Shown here: positions 35,301 to 43,369 of the stretch, in pieces | Position numbering within the stretch: the first letter of the stretch is position 1 | Layout of the letters: the number at the start of each line of letters is the position of its first letter | Source: UBA1941 sp046329555 | GTDB lineage: Bacteria > Bacteroidota > Bacteroidia > Chitinophagales > LD1 | Length of the DNA stretch: 64,000 bases | Assembly: GCA_046329555.1 (NCBI GenBank) | Contig: JAXLUK010000005.1 | Span: 216,825-280,824 of the forward strand | Direction of reading: 5' to 3' | Translations under genes and position numbers: made by a program | The notes under the pieces: generated by a model | What the model was told of the DNA's origin: nothing | The model's input: only the letters and a program-made list of their open reading frames with translations | The model's database searches: none

Positions 35301-35409
35301 TAGCAACACGTATACGGTGGAATATTGGGCTTCTAACTCAAGTACATTGTCTACGGAAAGTTTTGTGCTGGGCGAACGTTATTTGAGTGTTGTTGAAATC
35401 AGACCTTAA
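32344..35409 (+). CDS. Secreted collagen-like protein with GXT triplet domain
   Basis: A 1021-residue protein with a signal peptide (MRKSYVLLLFSLLAGFGLFA). An N-terminal head (about 22-98, DNVGIGTLTPSASAKLDITS, VYDTDYKCFYFWNNG) is like those of Bacteroidota tail-fibre-like proteins. The collagenous domain (about 100-865) consists of Gly-X-Thr triplets, mainly GAT, GST, GVT and GPT. A C-terminal beta-domain of about 155 residues (SGSYSNASSGTGINGYTPGT; VEVHFTARWETDF) may trimerise it. Fourteen LSVT interruptions break the triplet phase in the first half; the second half is uninterrupted. The highly repetitive DNA invites copy-number change and assembly errors. Thr in the Y position is typical of glycosylated bacterial collagens. 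A long antisense frame is a composition shadow. Confidence 0.9.
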   Translation: MRKSYVLLLFSLLAGFGLFAQDNVGIGTLTPSASAKLDITSTDKGILIPRMDSVQRKAIAAPADGLLVYDTDYKCFYFWNNGLAGANKWQSLCSVGGLVGPQGPTGPQGVAGPAGPLGPTGAAGVTGATGIDGVTGPQGPTGLSVTGPTGVGATGPTGDVGPTGPQGATGLSVTGPTGTGATGATGDTGATGATGATGATGATGLSVTGATGDPGPTGATGATGETGATGLSVTGPTGTGATGATGDTGATGATGATGATGLSVTGPTGDTGPTGATGATGNDGATGATGATGLSVTGPTGTGATGATGDTGATGATGATGATGLSVTGPTGDPGPTGATGATGSIGTTGATGLSVTGPTGDPGPTGATGATGSTGATGATGLSVTGPTGDPGSTGATGATGSTGATGATGLSVTGPTGTGATGATGDTGATGATGATGATGATGLSVTGPTGDPGSTGATGATGSTGATGATGLSVTGPTGTGATGATGDTGATGATGATGATGLSVTGPTGDPGVTGATGATGNDGATGATGATGLSVTGATGATGPTGSTGATGSTGVTGATGTTGATGVTGVTGATGSTGATGSTGATGVTGDTGTTGATGSTGVTGATGSTGATGSTGATGVTGDTGTTGATGSTGVTGATGSTGATGSTGATGVTGATGSTGSTGVTGATGSTGATGSTGATGVTGATGTTGATGATGVTGATGSTGATGSTGATGVTGATGTTGATGATGVTGATGSTGATGNTGATGVTGATGATGVTGATGSTGATGVTGSTGATGATGPSGATGVTGATGATGATGATGVTGVTGATGVTGATGATGATGATGVTGSTGATGLTGTTGATGVTGATGPSGTTGQGITSTSATAEVLCLGNNSGSYSNASSGTGINGYTPGTFQAVPGGLSVTRTVASGSFVEVHFTARWETDFLNRTPPETIFFRITRNGTEVARTSAWTSDGGAVFYILTGNVSINFNDTGAAAGSNTYTVEYWASNSSTLSTESFVLGERYLSVVEIRP

Positions 35410-35428
35410 TCTTTAATTACTAATCATT

Positions 35429-35827
35429 ATGAAGAAATATATAATAGCATTGTTGATGTGCGCCGGAGCAATCACTTCGTGGGCTCAGGGAGAATCGCGG
35501 AAAATGCTGAATGATTTTCAAACCGGAGATATCGTAGCTTCTACTACGGCGCGCCTCGACGGGCAGTTCTATAAACCATCAACTGCCGGTGACATGAACA
35601 TCATCGGCGTGTTTGGCGAGATGAATTCTCCCCGGATCGACCGCGTGATGATTACATCAGGCGTTGCACAGGTGAAAACGGCAGAACCTTTACGCAAAGG
35701 CGATTGGGTAACTACGAATGCTAAGGGAGAAGCTGTTAAGGCAACTTCGGGAATGATGTTGGGCGTAGTGCTTGAAGATGCTGCCGCAGGAACCGCCAAG
35801 ATTCGTATTATGATTACTTACAAATAG
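35429..35827 (+). CDS. Small secreted beta-rich protein, collagen-like partner
   Basis: A 132-residue protein with a signal peptide (MKKYIIALLMCAGAITSWAQ), beginning 19 bases after the collagen-like gene. The C-terminal half (LRKGDWVTTNAKGEAVKATS then MMLGVVLEDAAAGTAKIRIM) follows the G-D-x-V...G.A....GVVLE pattern of small beta-domains of tail-fibre G2-type peptidase ends and DUF2190-like decoration proteins. I think it is such a domain made as a separate protein; this is a resemblance by eye, not a confirmed family. The genes around it suggest a shared extracellular structure. A strong terminator follows. Confidence 0.65.
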   Translation: MKKYIIALLMCAGAITSWAQGESRKMLNDFQTGDIVASTTARLDGQFYKPSTAGDMNIIGVFGEMNSPRIDRVMITSGVAQVKTAEPLRKGDWVTTNAKGEAVKATSGMMLGVVLEDAAAGTAKIRIMITYK

Positions 35828-35850
35828 GACCATGCTGGTCTCATGATAAG

Positions 35851-35874
35851 AAAGGGCGGTTTAACCGCCCTTTT
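35851..35874. terminator. Bidirectional rho-independent terminator
   Basis: AAAGGGCGGT-TTA-ACCGCCCTTT forms a 10-bp stem with a 3-base loop; A and T runs flank it on both strands. It lies between two convergent genes (the small secreted protein and birA) and can serve both. Confidence 0.85.
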
Positions 35875-36627
35875 CTATTTAATAAATATAACTTCTTTCA
35901 AACCAAACTTTAACTCCTTTCCCTCACTCTCGATAATCAATTTACCCTCCTTAGTAACGCCTACAATTTGACCTCGAAAACGCTTGCGTTGATGCTGAAA
36001 GTTTGCCGTTTGGTGATATCGGTACATTGACGACTCATACGCCCGTTCTAAAAAATTCCAATGGCCTTGTCGTAATTGTGAATAGTACTTTTCTAAATAC
36101 CATGATATCGTTTCTACAACGCTTTCTATCGGATAAAACCCAAATTCAATATTTCTTAAGGAAGTTGCATTCGGCAGTGAAATGTCAAAGAAGGTTTGAT
36201 TTACATTCAATCCAATGCCAACAACACAACTCTCTATCCTGCTACCTTGAATACTATTCTCAATAAGGATGCCAGCCACTTTCTCGTCTCCATAGTAAAT
36301 ATCATTTGGCCATTTAATATGAAACTCTTTACCCGTTAGCGACTCACAACTCTCTCTCAGTGCAAGACTGACGGCCATACTTAAACAGAACTGACGGTCA
36401 GGGCTTACCATTCTAGGATAAAAAACGTAACTCGCGGTTACATTCTGTCCGGATTCCGATAGCCATTGGTTTCCCTCTTGGCCGCGCCCGGATTGTTGTT
36501 CTCGGGCTATCACGACGGTACCTTCACTTAAGCGGCCCTCCTTCAACTTTTCTTTCAAAAAATTGTTGGTGCTGTCAACAGTTTCTAACCAAATTTTTTC
36601 CTGACCGGTAAATAATGTTTTTGTCAT
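35875..36627 (-). CDS. birA: Biotin--[acetyl-CoA-carboxylase] ligase
   Basis: A 250-residue group-I biotin ligase without an N-terminal DNA-binding domain. Biotin-adenylate-binding motif GRGQEGNQWLSESGQNVTAS at about 48-67, KWPNDIYYGDEKVAGILIEN and VVGIGLNVNQT are conserved. It attaches biotin to carrier domains such as the BCCP encoded at 48361-48846. The C-terminal SH3-like part (FRGQIVGVTKEGKLIIESEG) is present. It is divergent from rsfS with a 70-bp gap, a widely conserved arrangement in this phylum. A TAATTTAG box about 21 bases upstream of ATG 36627 may be its promoter. Confidence 0.93.
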   Translation of the reverse strand: MTKTLFTGQEKIWLETVDSTNNFLKEKLKEGRLSEGTVVIAREQQSGRGQEGNQWLSESGQNVTASYVFYPRMVSPDRQFCLSMAVSLALRESCESLTGKEFHIKWPNDIYYGDEKVAGILIENSIQGSRIESCVVGIGLNVNQTFFDISLPNATSLRNIEFGFYPIESVVETISWYLEKYYSQLRQGHWNFLERAYESSMYRYHQTANFQHQRKRFRGQIVGVTKEGKLIIESEGKELKFGLKEVIFIK

Positions 36628-36697
36628 GTTCCTGCGGCTGCTAAATTAACCATCCCGAAAAATGAATTACTTTTAATCCTTCAAAAATTAAAAACTA

Positions 36698-37156
36698 TTG
36701 CCGAAAAGAAAAAGCAGTGCAGCCGACCAGCTCAAGGCTCTTGTAGTGGATGCCATATTTGAAAAGAAGGGACAATCAGTAGTGAGCCTCGATTTACGGG
36801 GTATTCCAGATACCGTTGCCGACTATTTTATTATTGCTCACGGCGATTCGCCTACTCAGGTGAATGCGATTTTTGAGAGCATTGTGGAGACAACCAGAAA
36901 AAATGGTTATCCGCCTTATCATCACGAAGGAAAGAAAAATGGCGAATGGATTATTGTAGACTTTGTTGACGTTGTGGCTCATATTTTCTATCGTGAAAAG
37001 AGAGATTTTTATCAACTGGAAGAACTATGGAGCGATGCCATTATTACAGAACATCACGAAAGTGATGCAATAAAAACCACTGTAACCCGTCCTACTAAAA
37101 CAGCAGCAAAGAAAAAAGTTGCTCCTAAGAAATCAACTAAGAAAAAAGCAAGATAG
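36698..37156 (+). CDS. rsfS: Ribosomal silencing factor RsfS
   Basis: A 152-residue RsfS (Iojap/YbeB), which binds the 50S subunit protein L14 and blocks subunit joining in low nutrients. Family motifs: SVVSLDLRGIPDTVADYFII, SPTQVNAIFESIVE, YHHEGKKNGEWIIVDFVDVV, HIFYREKRDFYQLEELWSDA. The C-terminal 40 residues are lysine-rich (KTAAKKKVAPKKSTKKKAR), an extension common in Bacteroidota. The start codon is TTG 36698; an in-frame TAA lies just upstream and no ATG is available before the family region. ftsH follows after 11 bases. Confidence 0.92.
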   Translation: MPKRKSSAADQLKALVVDAIFEKKGQSVVSLDLRGIPDTVADYFIIAHGDSPTQVNAIFESIVETTRKNGYPPYHHEGKKNGEWIIVDFVDVVAHIFYREKRDFYQLEELWSDAIITEHHESDAIKTTVTRPTKTAAKKKVAPKKSTKKKAR

Positions 37157-37167
37157 CGAACCATAGT

Positions 37168-39231
37168 ATGGAAGAAAGGAAGACACAGGAGACCCCGGAG
37201 AAGAACGAAAAGCGACCAAAGAAGGAACCGCGTTTGTTTCGCGATAGCAATCCTCGAAAAGGTAGGGGAGAAGACGATGATGATTTCAAATTCAGCTTCT
37301 TTTGGGTGTATGCCTTTGTAGGATTGGTGCTTCTTTGGGGTGTGATGAACTATATGAATGGTTCTGTTTCTCCGATATCAACAGCGCAGTTAAAGGAAAT
37401 GTTACTGCGTAATGATGTGAGCGAAATCAGAATTATTGGTGGCAAGGATGCGGAAGTGACACTATCTGATTCTGCGGTAAACAGCGGCTACTACAAAGAG
37501 GTTTCAAAGAACCGGTTCAATGGCGTAAACCGTGGCCCGCATTTCAGTTTTACTGTGGCTTCGAACGAAGCTTTCGATAAATTTATCACCCAATTCTATC
37601 AGGAAAACAAAGGATTGCGCGAGGCGCAAGTAGATTATGAGCCAGGCAAAGACTGGAGCAACCTCATCAGCATTGTGGTGATGGTAGCGCTCTTCATCGG
37701 TCTTTGGGTAGTTATGATGCGCCGGATGGGCGGCGGTGTGGGCGGTCCCGGCGGAAATATTTTTAATATCGGCAGAAGTAAGGCAACGCTATTCGATAAA
37801 GACGAAAAAATCAAAGTAACGTTTGAAGATGTTGCCGGTTTAGATGAGGCAAAGGAAGAAGTGATGGAGATTGTGAACTTCCTTAAAGAACCCAAGAAAT
37901 ATACAGCATTAGGTGGAAAAATCCCAAAAGGTGCGCTGTTGATTGGCCCTCCGGGAACAGGGAAAACCCTCATCGCAAAAGCGATGGCAGGTGAAGCGCA
38001 GGTTCCGTTTTTCTCTATTTCCGGAAGTGATTTCGTAGAAATGTTTGTTGGCGTAGGTGCGTCTCGTGTGCGTGACCTGTTCCGTCAGGCCAGAGAGAAA
38101 GCGCCATGTATCATTTTCATTGATGAGATTGATGCGGTGGGAAGAGCGCGCGGCAAAAATGTAGTTCAGGGAAATGATGAGCGCGAAAGTACGCTCAATC
38201 AGTTACTGGTAGAAATGGATGGTTTTAGTGGCGATAAGGGCGTGATTATGATTGCAGCCACAAACCGGCCTGATGTATTAGACCAGGCTTTGTTGCGCCC
38301 GGGTCGTTTTGACCGCCAGATTTCTATAGACGAACCAGACTTAAAAGGAAGAGAAAAAATCTTCAATGTTCACCTGAAAGGAATTAAAGTAGCTGCAGAG
38401 GTGGATCCCGCAAAATTAGCTGCTCAAACTCCGGGATTTGTTGGTGCTGATATTGCCAATATTTGCAACGAAGCAGCCTTAATTGCAGCCCGCAGAGGAG
38501 GAACAGATGTGACGTTCCAGGATTTTAATGACGCTATAGACCGTGTGATTGGGGGATTGGAAAAGAAGAATAAAATCATCCAGCCTGATGAAAAGAAGGT
38601 GATTGCTTATCATGAAGCGGGCCACGCATTATGTGGTTGGTTTTTAGAATACGCCCATCCGCTGGTTAAGGTGTCTATTGTACCTCGCGGTGTGGCCGCA
38701 CTGGGCTATGCGCAATATCTTCCAAAAGAAAAATATCTAACAACAACAGAAGAGCTTCACGACCGCATGTGTATGACGATGGGTGGGCGCGCTGCCGAAA
38801 AACTAGTTTTTGGAAAAATATCTACCGGCGCACAAAGCGATCTCGACCAGGTGACGAAAACAGCCTATGCCATGGTAGCTATTTACGGTATGAGTGAGAA
38901 AGTTGGCAACGTGTCGTATTACAATATGATGAATGAGCAGGCCTTCAGCAAACCATTCAGCGATGAAACAGCGCATGTAATGGATGAGGAAATGAAGCGA
39001 CTGATCAATGAACAATACGAACGAGCACAAAAGCTGCTTACAGAAAAACGCAGCGAACTGGATTTGGTAGCCAACGAATTGCTGCTTAAAGAAGTAATCT
39101 TCAAAGATGATTTGGAAAGATTACTGGGCAAACGGCCTTTTGATGAAAAGACTACAGAAAAACCAGCAGAAGAAAAAGTTGCTGATTTTCAACAACCATC
39201 AGCTGAAAGCAACACACCAATTGCAGAATAA
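37168..39231 (+). CDS. ftsH: ATP-dependent zinc metalloprotease FtsH
   Basis: A 687-residue membrane AAA+ protease that degrades membrane and short-lived cytosolic proteins. After a charged N-terminus (about 1-45) come two membrane spans (FFWVYAFVGLVLLWGVMNYM and LISIVVMVALFIGLWVVMM) around a periplasmic domain. The AAA module has Walker A GPPGTGKT near 259, Walker B IIFIDEID and arginine-finger RPGRFDR; zinc site HEAGH near 482. The length and the glycine-rich linker (RRMGGGVGGPGGN) are normal. Cotranscribed with rsfS. Confidence 0.97.
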   Translation: MEERKTQETPEKNEKRPKKEPRLFRDSNPRKGRGEDDDDFKFSFFWVYAFVGLVLLWGVMNYMNGSVSPISTAQLKEMLLRNDVSEIRIIGGKDAEVTLSDSAVNSGYYKEVSKNRFNGVNRGPHFSFTVASNEAFDKFITQFYQENKGLREAQVDYEPGKDWSNLISIVVMVALFIGLWVVMMRRMGGGVGGPGGNIFNIGRSKATLFDKDEKIKVTFEDVAGLDEAKEEVMEIVNFLKEPKKYTALGGKIPKGALLIGPPGTGKTLIAKAMAGEAQVPFFSISGSDFVEMFVGVGASRVRDLFRQAREKAPCIIFIDEIDAVGRARGKNVVQGNDERESTLNQLLVEMDGFSGDKGVIMIAATNRPDVLDQALLRPGRFDRQISIDEPDLKGREKIFNVHLKGIKVAAEVDPAKLAAQTPGFVGADIANICNEAALIAARRGGTDVTFQDFNDAIDRVIGGLEKKNKIIQPDEKKVIAYHEAGHALCGWFLEYAHPLVKVSIVPRGVAALGYAQYLPKEKYLTTTEELHDRMCMTMGGRAAEKLVFGKISTGAQSDLDQVTKTAYAMVAIYGMSEKVGNVSYYNMMNEQAFSKPFSDETAHVMDEEMKRLINEQYERAQKLLTEKRSELDLVANELLLKEVIFKDDLERLLGKRPFDEKTTEKPAEEKVADFQQPSAESNTPIAE

Positions 39232-39242
39232 GCAATAGGGCA

Positions 39243-40052
39243 CTAACTCTTACTGAAGCGAATAACTTTGGATTGGTTGTCGAACCGGATTTGAGCCGTG
39301 TACTGACCTTGTGCCAGTTGCTTAACATCAATTGGTTGAAGATTATAACCTGCCTCTAATGAATACGTACGGTGAATAACCGATTCGCCAAGCATATCAG
39401 TTATGAGAACTTCAACAGATTGTGCTTTCGGGCATTCAGCCATCAGATTAATTTGATCCGTTGCAGGTAAGGGGAACAAACTAAATGCAGTGGCATCTTC
39501 AGTAGCATCTCCACCAGATACGGCAATGATAGCACTGTACTCAAATCGTCCATCCAAATCCACCTGCTTTAAACGATAGTAATTTACGCCACTTTCAGGA
39601 TGCTGGTCGATGAATTGATAATTCGACATACTACTGCTATTGCCTCGCCCTCTTACTTCTCCGATAGTTACATATCCCGCAGCTGAACGCCGCTCTACAT
39701 CAAACCCCCAATTATCAATTTCAGTTGCTGTGGTCCAATGAAGCTCGTTATACGAACCATTACGGTGACCTTCGAAATTCAACAGCTTTATAGGTAAAGC
39801 AGTGGTAGATGCAGACATGGCTGAAACATCGGCAGCTACCATTTTGCCGGTTTGTTGAAAGCCTTGCGTTAATGTGCCGCTATTATTTGTAAGGGTGGAT
39901 ACCATAGTCATCTCTGCTACAGTAGAGGAGATGCTTCCCCGCGCAGCGGTGGCGTAAATTCCAGCGGGAGCAATCACGTGCCATGCCCTAATCTGCGCCT
40001 GAGTCATGCAGGCAGATGCAATCATTCCTGAAATCAAAACGGGTTTTATCAT
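39243..40052 (-). CDS. T9SS type-A sorting-domain protein
   Basis: A 269-residue secreted protein with a short signal (LISGMIASACMTQAQ). The middle holds a fibronectin-like stretch found before sorting domains (LPIKLLNFEGHRNGSYNELH, DNWGFDVERRS, NYYRLKQVDLDGRFEYSAII). The C-terminus is a T9SS domain of type A (FSLFPLPATDQINLMAECPK, LAQGQYTAQIRF). It starts with an ATGA overlap with the upstream histidine kinase, which argues for coupled translation. The N-terminal part is too short for an enzyme domain, so its role may be structural. Confidence 0.82.
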   Translation of the reverse strand: MIKPVLISGMIASACMTQAQIRAWHVIAPAGIYATAARGSISSTVAEMTMVSTLTNNSGTLTQGFQQTGKMVAADVSAMSASTTALPIKLLNFEGHRNGSYNELHWTTATEIDNWGFDVERRSAAGYVTIGEVRGRGNSSSMSNYQFIDQHPESGVNYYRLKQVDLDGRFEYSAIIAVSGGDATEDATAFSLFPLPATDQINLMAECPKAQSVEVLITDMLGESVIHRTYSLEAGYNLQPIDVKQLAQGQYTAQIRFDNQSKVIRFSKS

Positions 40053-41854
40053 AGCGATTGGTTAAGCAATTCGTTTTTCAGCGTTATTTTAAATGTAGTT
40101 CCGCCATTAACACCGTCAGTAATGGTGATTTTGCCATTCAAGCCATCTACAATTTTCTTGCAGATTGACAAGCCAATACCTGTTCCGGAATATTCTTTAT
40201 CGGTAGTCAAACGGGTGAAGATTTCGAATACGCGTTCGCGGCTATGTGCTGGTATACCGATGCCATTATCAGAAATCAATAAATCAAAAGTGTCGTGATG
40301 CTGCACGTACTTCACTTTCACCACCGGATTTTTATTCTCGTTGTACTTCAAGCCATTCCCTATTAGATTTTGAAACAATTGCAAAATCTGTGTGCGGTCA
40401 GCATTAATCGAAGGAAGATTTCCGGAAATGATAGCGGCATTTTTCTCGTTCAATAGCAACGATAAATTCAGTCTGATTTCATCCACTACATTTTCAAGGC
40501 GAACACATTCAATACGCGGATTAGCGTCAACTTTTGCCAACTGTAACAAATCTACTATCAGTCGGTCCATCCGCTTGGCACCACCAACAGCAAAACCTAA
40601 AAACTCTCTTTGCGACTCTGTGACAGCTGAACCTAAGCTGCGTTCCAAAAGTGTGAGATAGCTTTGAATCATACGCACAGGCTCCCTTAAGTCGTGAGAA
40701 GCTACATGTGCAAATTGTTTCAGGGAATTATTTGAATGCTCCAGCTTGATAACGTATTGCTGAATCTCTTCGTTCTTCTGCTTTAATAGATGAGCCTCCT
40801 TTTCTTTCTGTTCAGATTCAAACTCTTTTTTAGCCCGCGCTAAAGCATTAGTTTTTTCGGTGTCAAAGAAATGCAGCAATGCCTCGTTATGCAATTGCAA
40901 GTAGTGATACGCTTTATTGCATTGGCCATCTTCTGCCAGTAATGCAGCCAGTTTTTTATGACATTCCGACAACTCCTGCTTGTTGTCCATGGCTACGAAA
41001 ATCTTCTCGGCTGCATATAGCTGCGTTAAACCAACATCGCGTGCGCCAGTTTTAAAATAACATACGCCAATTCCCATCTTCGTCATGCCAATTTCAAATT
41101 GGCGTTGATGTCCTTCAAAGTATTGAAGCGCTGCAGAGAAATGAGATTCTGCTTGGCTATATTGACCCAGATTGTTGGCTACATAGCCCATATTTGAGCG
41201 GATAAGCGCAATGCTGTACTCATCGCCTGAAGCGGTACTGATATCCAGCGCTTTTCTGAATTCGCGCAGCGCGGCTTCATTGTTTCCCGCCTTCTCAAAA
41301 AAGGAACCATACACCAGGTAACACATCGACAACTTAAAGGGCTCCTGCAACTCCTCATAGATATCGATAGCCCGTTTCAGATAATCTTCAGTATCTAAAC
41401 GGTATTGCGAGGCACAGAGCAACAACGCAATGTTATAGTAATATGCTCCGTGAAACTTTTTTTCTGCTGAAGAAATGGTGGCCTTATGTTCTAATAATCG
41501 AATACCTTTCAGATAAGTTTGCTGAGCCTCATAAACATCTCCCTTAAACTGAAAAGCATTTCCCAAAACCATAAAGAGCTTATGACCGATCTGCTCCAGA
41601 TCATCACTCTCTAACTGATCTAAAAGGGAAGAGATGATGTCGATGGTATTGTCGTAGTTGTTTCTTACAAAACACTCGAAGTAAGCACGTAAATACTTTG
41701 AAGTAGCTACAGCAATGATATTGCCGCTTAAGGCCGCGCGCTCTTGGGCTTCCTCTACCAGCGGCAACGCATCCTCGTTGCGCATATCGCAAAGGCGCTC
41801 AGCCTTTGCCACAATTGCTTCAAATGGCTGGATTTGGGTTGCTACAGCTTCCAT
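40049..41854 (-). CDS. Cytosolic TPR sensor histidine kinase
   Basis: About 601 residues and no transmembrane segment. The N-terminal 330 residues are helical TPR-like repeats (FKLSMCYLVYGSFFEKAGNN, NMGYVANNLGQYSQAESHFS). A coiled coil follows (KEFESEQKEKEAHLLKQKNE), then a HisKA domain with His in FAHVASHDLREPVRMIQSYL near 385 and an HATPase_c domain (NLIGNGLKYNENKNP, DNGIGIPAHSRERVFEIF, GTGIGLSICKKIVDG). No response regulator is nearby. It is encoded between an adhesin-like protein and a T9SS protein in one operon, so it may sense something linked to export. I chose ATG 41854, one base after the upstream stop, over 41884. Confidence 0.85.
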   Translation of the reverse strand: MEAVATQIQPFEAIVAKAERLCDMRNEDALPLVEEAQERAALSGNIIAVATSKYLRAYFECFVRNNYDNTIDIISSLLDQLESDDLEQIGHKLFMVLGNAFQFKGDVYEAQQTYLKGIRLLEHKATISSAEKKFHGAYYYNIALLLCASQYRLDTEDYLKRAIDIYEELQEPFKLSMCYLVYGSFFEKAGNNEAALREFRKALDISTASGDEYSIALIRSNMGYVANNLGQYSQAESHFSAALQYFEGHQRQFEIGMTKMGIGVCYFKTGARDVGLTQLYAAEKIFVAMDNKQELSECHKKLAALLAEDGQCNKAYHYLQLHNEALLHFFDTEKTNALARAKKEFESEQKEKEAHLLKQKNEEIQQYVIKLEHSNNSLKQFAHVASHDLREPVRMIQSYLTLLERSLGSAVTESQREFLGFAVGGAKRMDRLIVDLLQLAKVDANPRIECVRLENVVDEIRLNLSLLLNEKNAAIISGNLPSINADRTQILQLFQNLIGNGLKYNENKNPVVKVKYVQHHDTFDLLISDNGIGIPAHSRERVFEIFTRLTTDKEYSGTGIGLSICKKIVDGLNGKITITDGVNGGTTFKITLKNELLNQSL

Positions 41855-41855
41855 A

Positions 41856-43220
41856 CTATTGATGGTTTTTATCGCTGCGGGCAATTTCCACCCAATAGGT
41901 GCCGTCCCATATCAGTGTGAGCATATCTGTATGCTGCAATTCTACATAGCCATTGTTTAAGCTGGTATTACCGCTGGTGGAAGCCCCTTGCGTGGCATCA
42001 TTGATGCGAATGCCGTTTGATGAAGTGGGCAATGAAGCTAGCGCTTCGATAATTAAGATCTGCCCGATTTTCGTGCCATTAGCCAGAGTAAGTGGCACCG
42101 TAACCGGCAACGCGCCAGAATAGATACGTATAAATGATTTGTTCTGCGGATTGATGGTGATAGGTCCGGTAAGCGCGCCTAATATTGATCCTACTGTAGT
42201 ATCCTGAACCGAAATATTTTGTGTTACCAAGGATGGAGCCACAATCCGGCCGCTTCTTGCAACGGTGAATGCGCTGGAACGCGCCGTATTCGATCCGTTG
42301 CCTACCTGGAACAACACTTCTGTTTTGTTAACGCCAACAGCAGCGGAAGTATCGTTGTAGGCTCCTACAATTGTGGAGTTTGTAGCCGTGGCCATTAAGC
42401 CATTACCCATGGCGATGGCATTCGCGCCCGACGCTAATACATCATTACCGATTGCTATCGATCCCGCGCCAATATTCGCATCGTCCCATGCTGTTCCAGA
42501 TACACTGCCTACGCGGAATGCGCCTTTTGCGGGTATCCACATCAGGCGTTTGCCCGCACCCGCAACAGGGGTTGTACCTGTAGCGTCACCAGTAACCAGA
42601 AGCGCACCTCCAGTTGTGAGCCGAATACTTTCTTTTCCACCCCTAATCAATACTAAATCGGTATTGTCAGTAGTTCCAATGGTATTATTCGTAGCCGTCA
42701 AACCTTTATTTCCGCCAACCATCCATATGGGCTTAGCAGCACTGATGGTGTTGCCGCGGGTTAGCACATTAATGATGCCGGTGGTATCATGCGTAATGCT
42801 AACAATATCACCTTTAGAGCTGCCGGCATAGAAAGAATAAGGAACCGTTATCAATTGCTCAGTGCCCATGTTGGTGAAATTGGTGCCTCCGTTGAAATCC
42901 ATTTCTACTTGCATGAATTTATCATTGCGACTCCAATCAATTCCGGTAAATGTGCCGTGGGTAACGATGCCACCGCCAATCACCACGCCAAATGTTCCGA
43001 ACGCATTGGTTTGAACGGTATGCGTTTCGGTATATAGTGCAGGACCAGCCGCCACTGAATCGTGAATGGTGACGCGCAGCGATACCGGTTGGTTGATCAG
43101 CAAAAGACCCGAGCCGTTTCTGGCAACCGACTGATAATTAAGCCCTTGCGGAACTTGAGCAGAAAGGCATGCGGGTAGCAGGCCAACCACTGTCAGTAAT
43201 AGATATAGTGATTTCTTCAT
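41856..43220 (-). CDS. Secreted adhesin-like protein with YadA-head-type repeats
   Basis: About 454 residues with a signal peptide (KKSLYLLLTVVGLLPACLSA). The first part (about 22-130, QGLNYQSVARNGSGLLLINQ, VTIHDS, FMQVEMDFNGGTN) is a domain common at the start of Bacteroidota tail-fibre-like proteins. The stretch AGSIAIGNDVLASGANAIAM and GNGLMATATNSTIVGAYN has the A-I-G-x-x-A-x-A-x-G pattern of trimeric autotransporter head repeats. No T9SS sorting domain is visible. It starts the operon with the TPR kinase and a T9SS protein. ATG 43220 is chosen because the longer frame to 43271 runs through the likely promoter. Confidence 0.7.
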   Translation of the reverse strand: MKKSLYLLLTVVGLLPACLSAQVPQGLNYQSVARNGSGLLLINQPVSLRVTIHDSVAAGPALYTETHTVQTNAFGTFGVVIGGGIVTHGTFTGIDWSRNDKFMQVEMDFNGGTNFTNMGTEQLITVPYSFYAGSSKGDIVSITHDTTGIINVLTRGNTISAAKPIWMVGGNKGLTATNNTIGTTDNTDLVLIRGGKESIRLTTGGALLVTGDATGTTPVAGAGKRLMWIPAKGAFRVGSVSGTAWDDANIGAGSIAIGNDVLASGANAIAMGNGLMATATNSTIVGAYNDTSAAVGVNKTEVLFQVGNGSNTARSSAFTVARSGRIVAPSLVTQNISVQDTTVGSILGALTGPITINPQNKSFIRIYSGALPVTVPLTLANGTKIGQILIIEALASLPTSSNGIRINDATQGASTSGNTSLNNGYVELQHTDMLTLIWDGTYWVEIARSDKNHQ

Positions 43221-43242
43221 GTATATGGAATGCAGGACTGGC

Positions 43243-43271
43243 ATAATAAACTGGCTTAATACGTTTGTCAA
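43243..43271 (-). promoter_or_regulatory. E. coli-type -35/-10 promoter candidate for the adhesin operon
   Basis: On the minus strand TTGACA (43271-43266), a 17-bp spacer and TATTAT (43248-43243) form a near-consensus sigma-70-type promoter, unlike the -33/-7 Bacteroidota form. ATG 43220 lies about 23 bases downstream. Confidence 0.45.
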
Positions 43272-43369
43272 GGGGTTTGGTCATTTTTTTCTCGCTACCA
43301 TCAAACACCTTACAATTTACCGGAAGGTTACTCGTCTAACTTTTATAACATTGCAACAAATAGCACATT

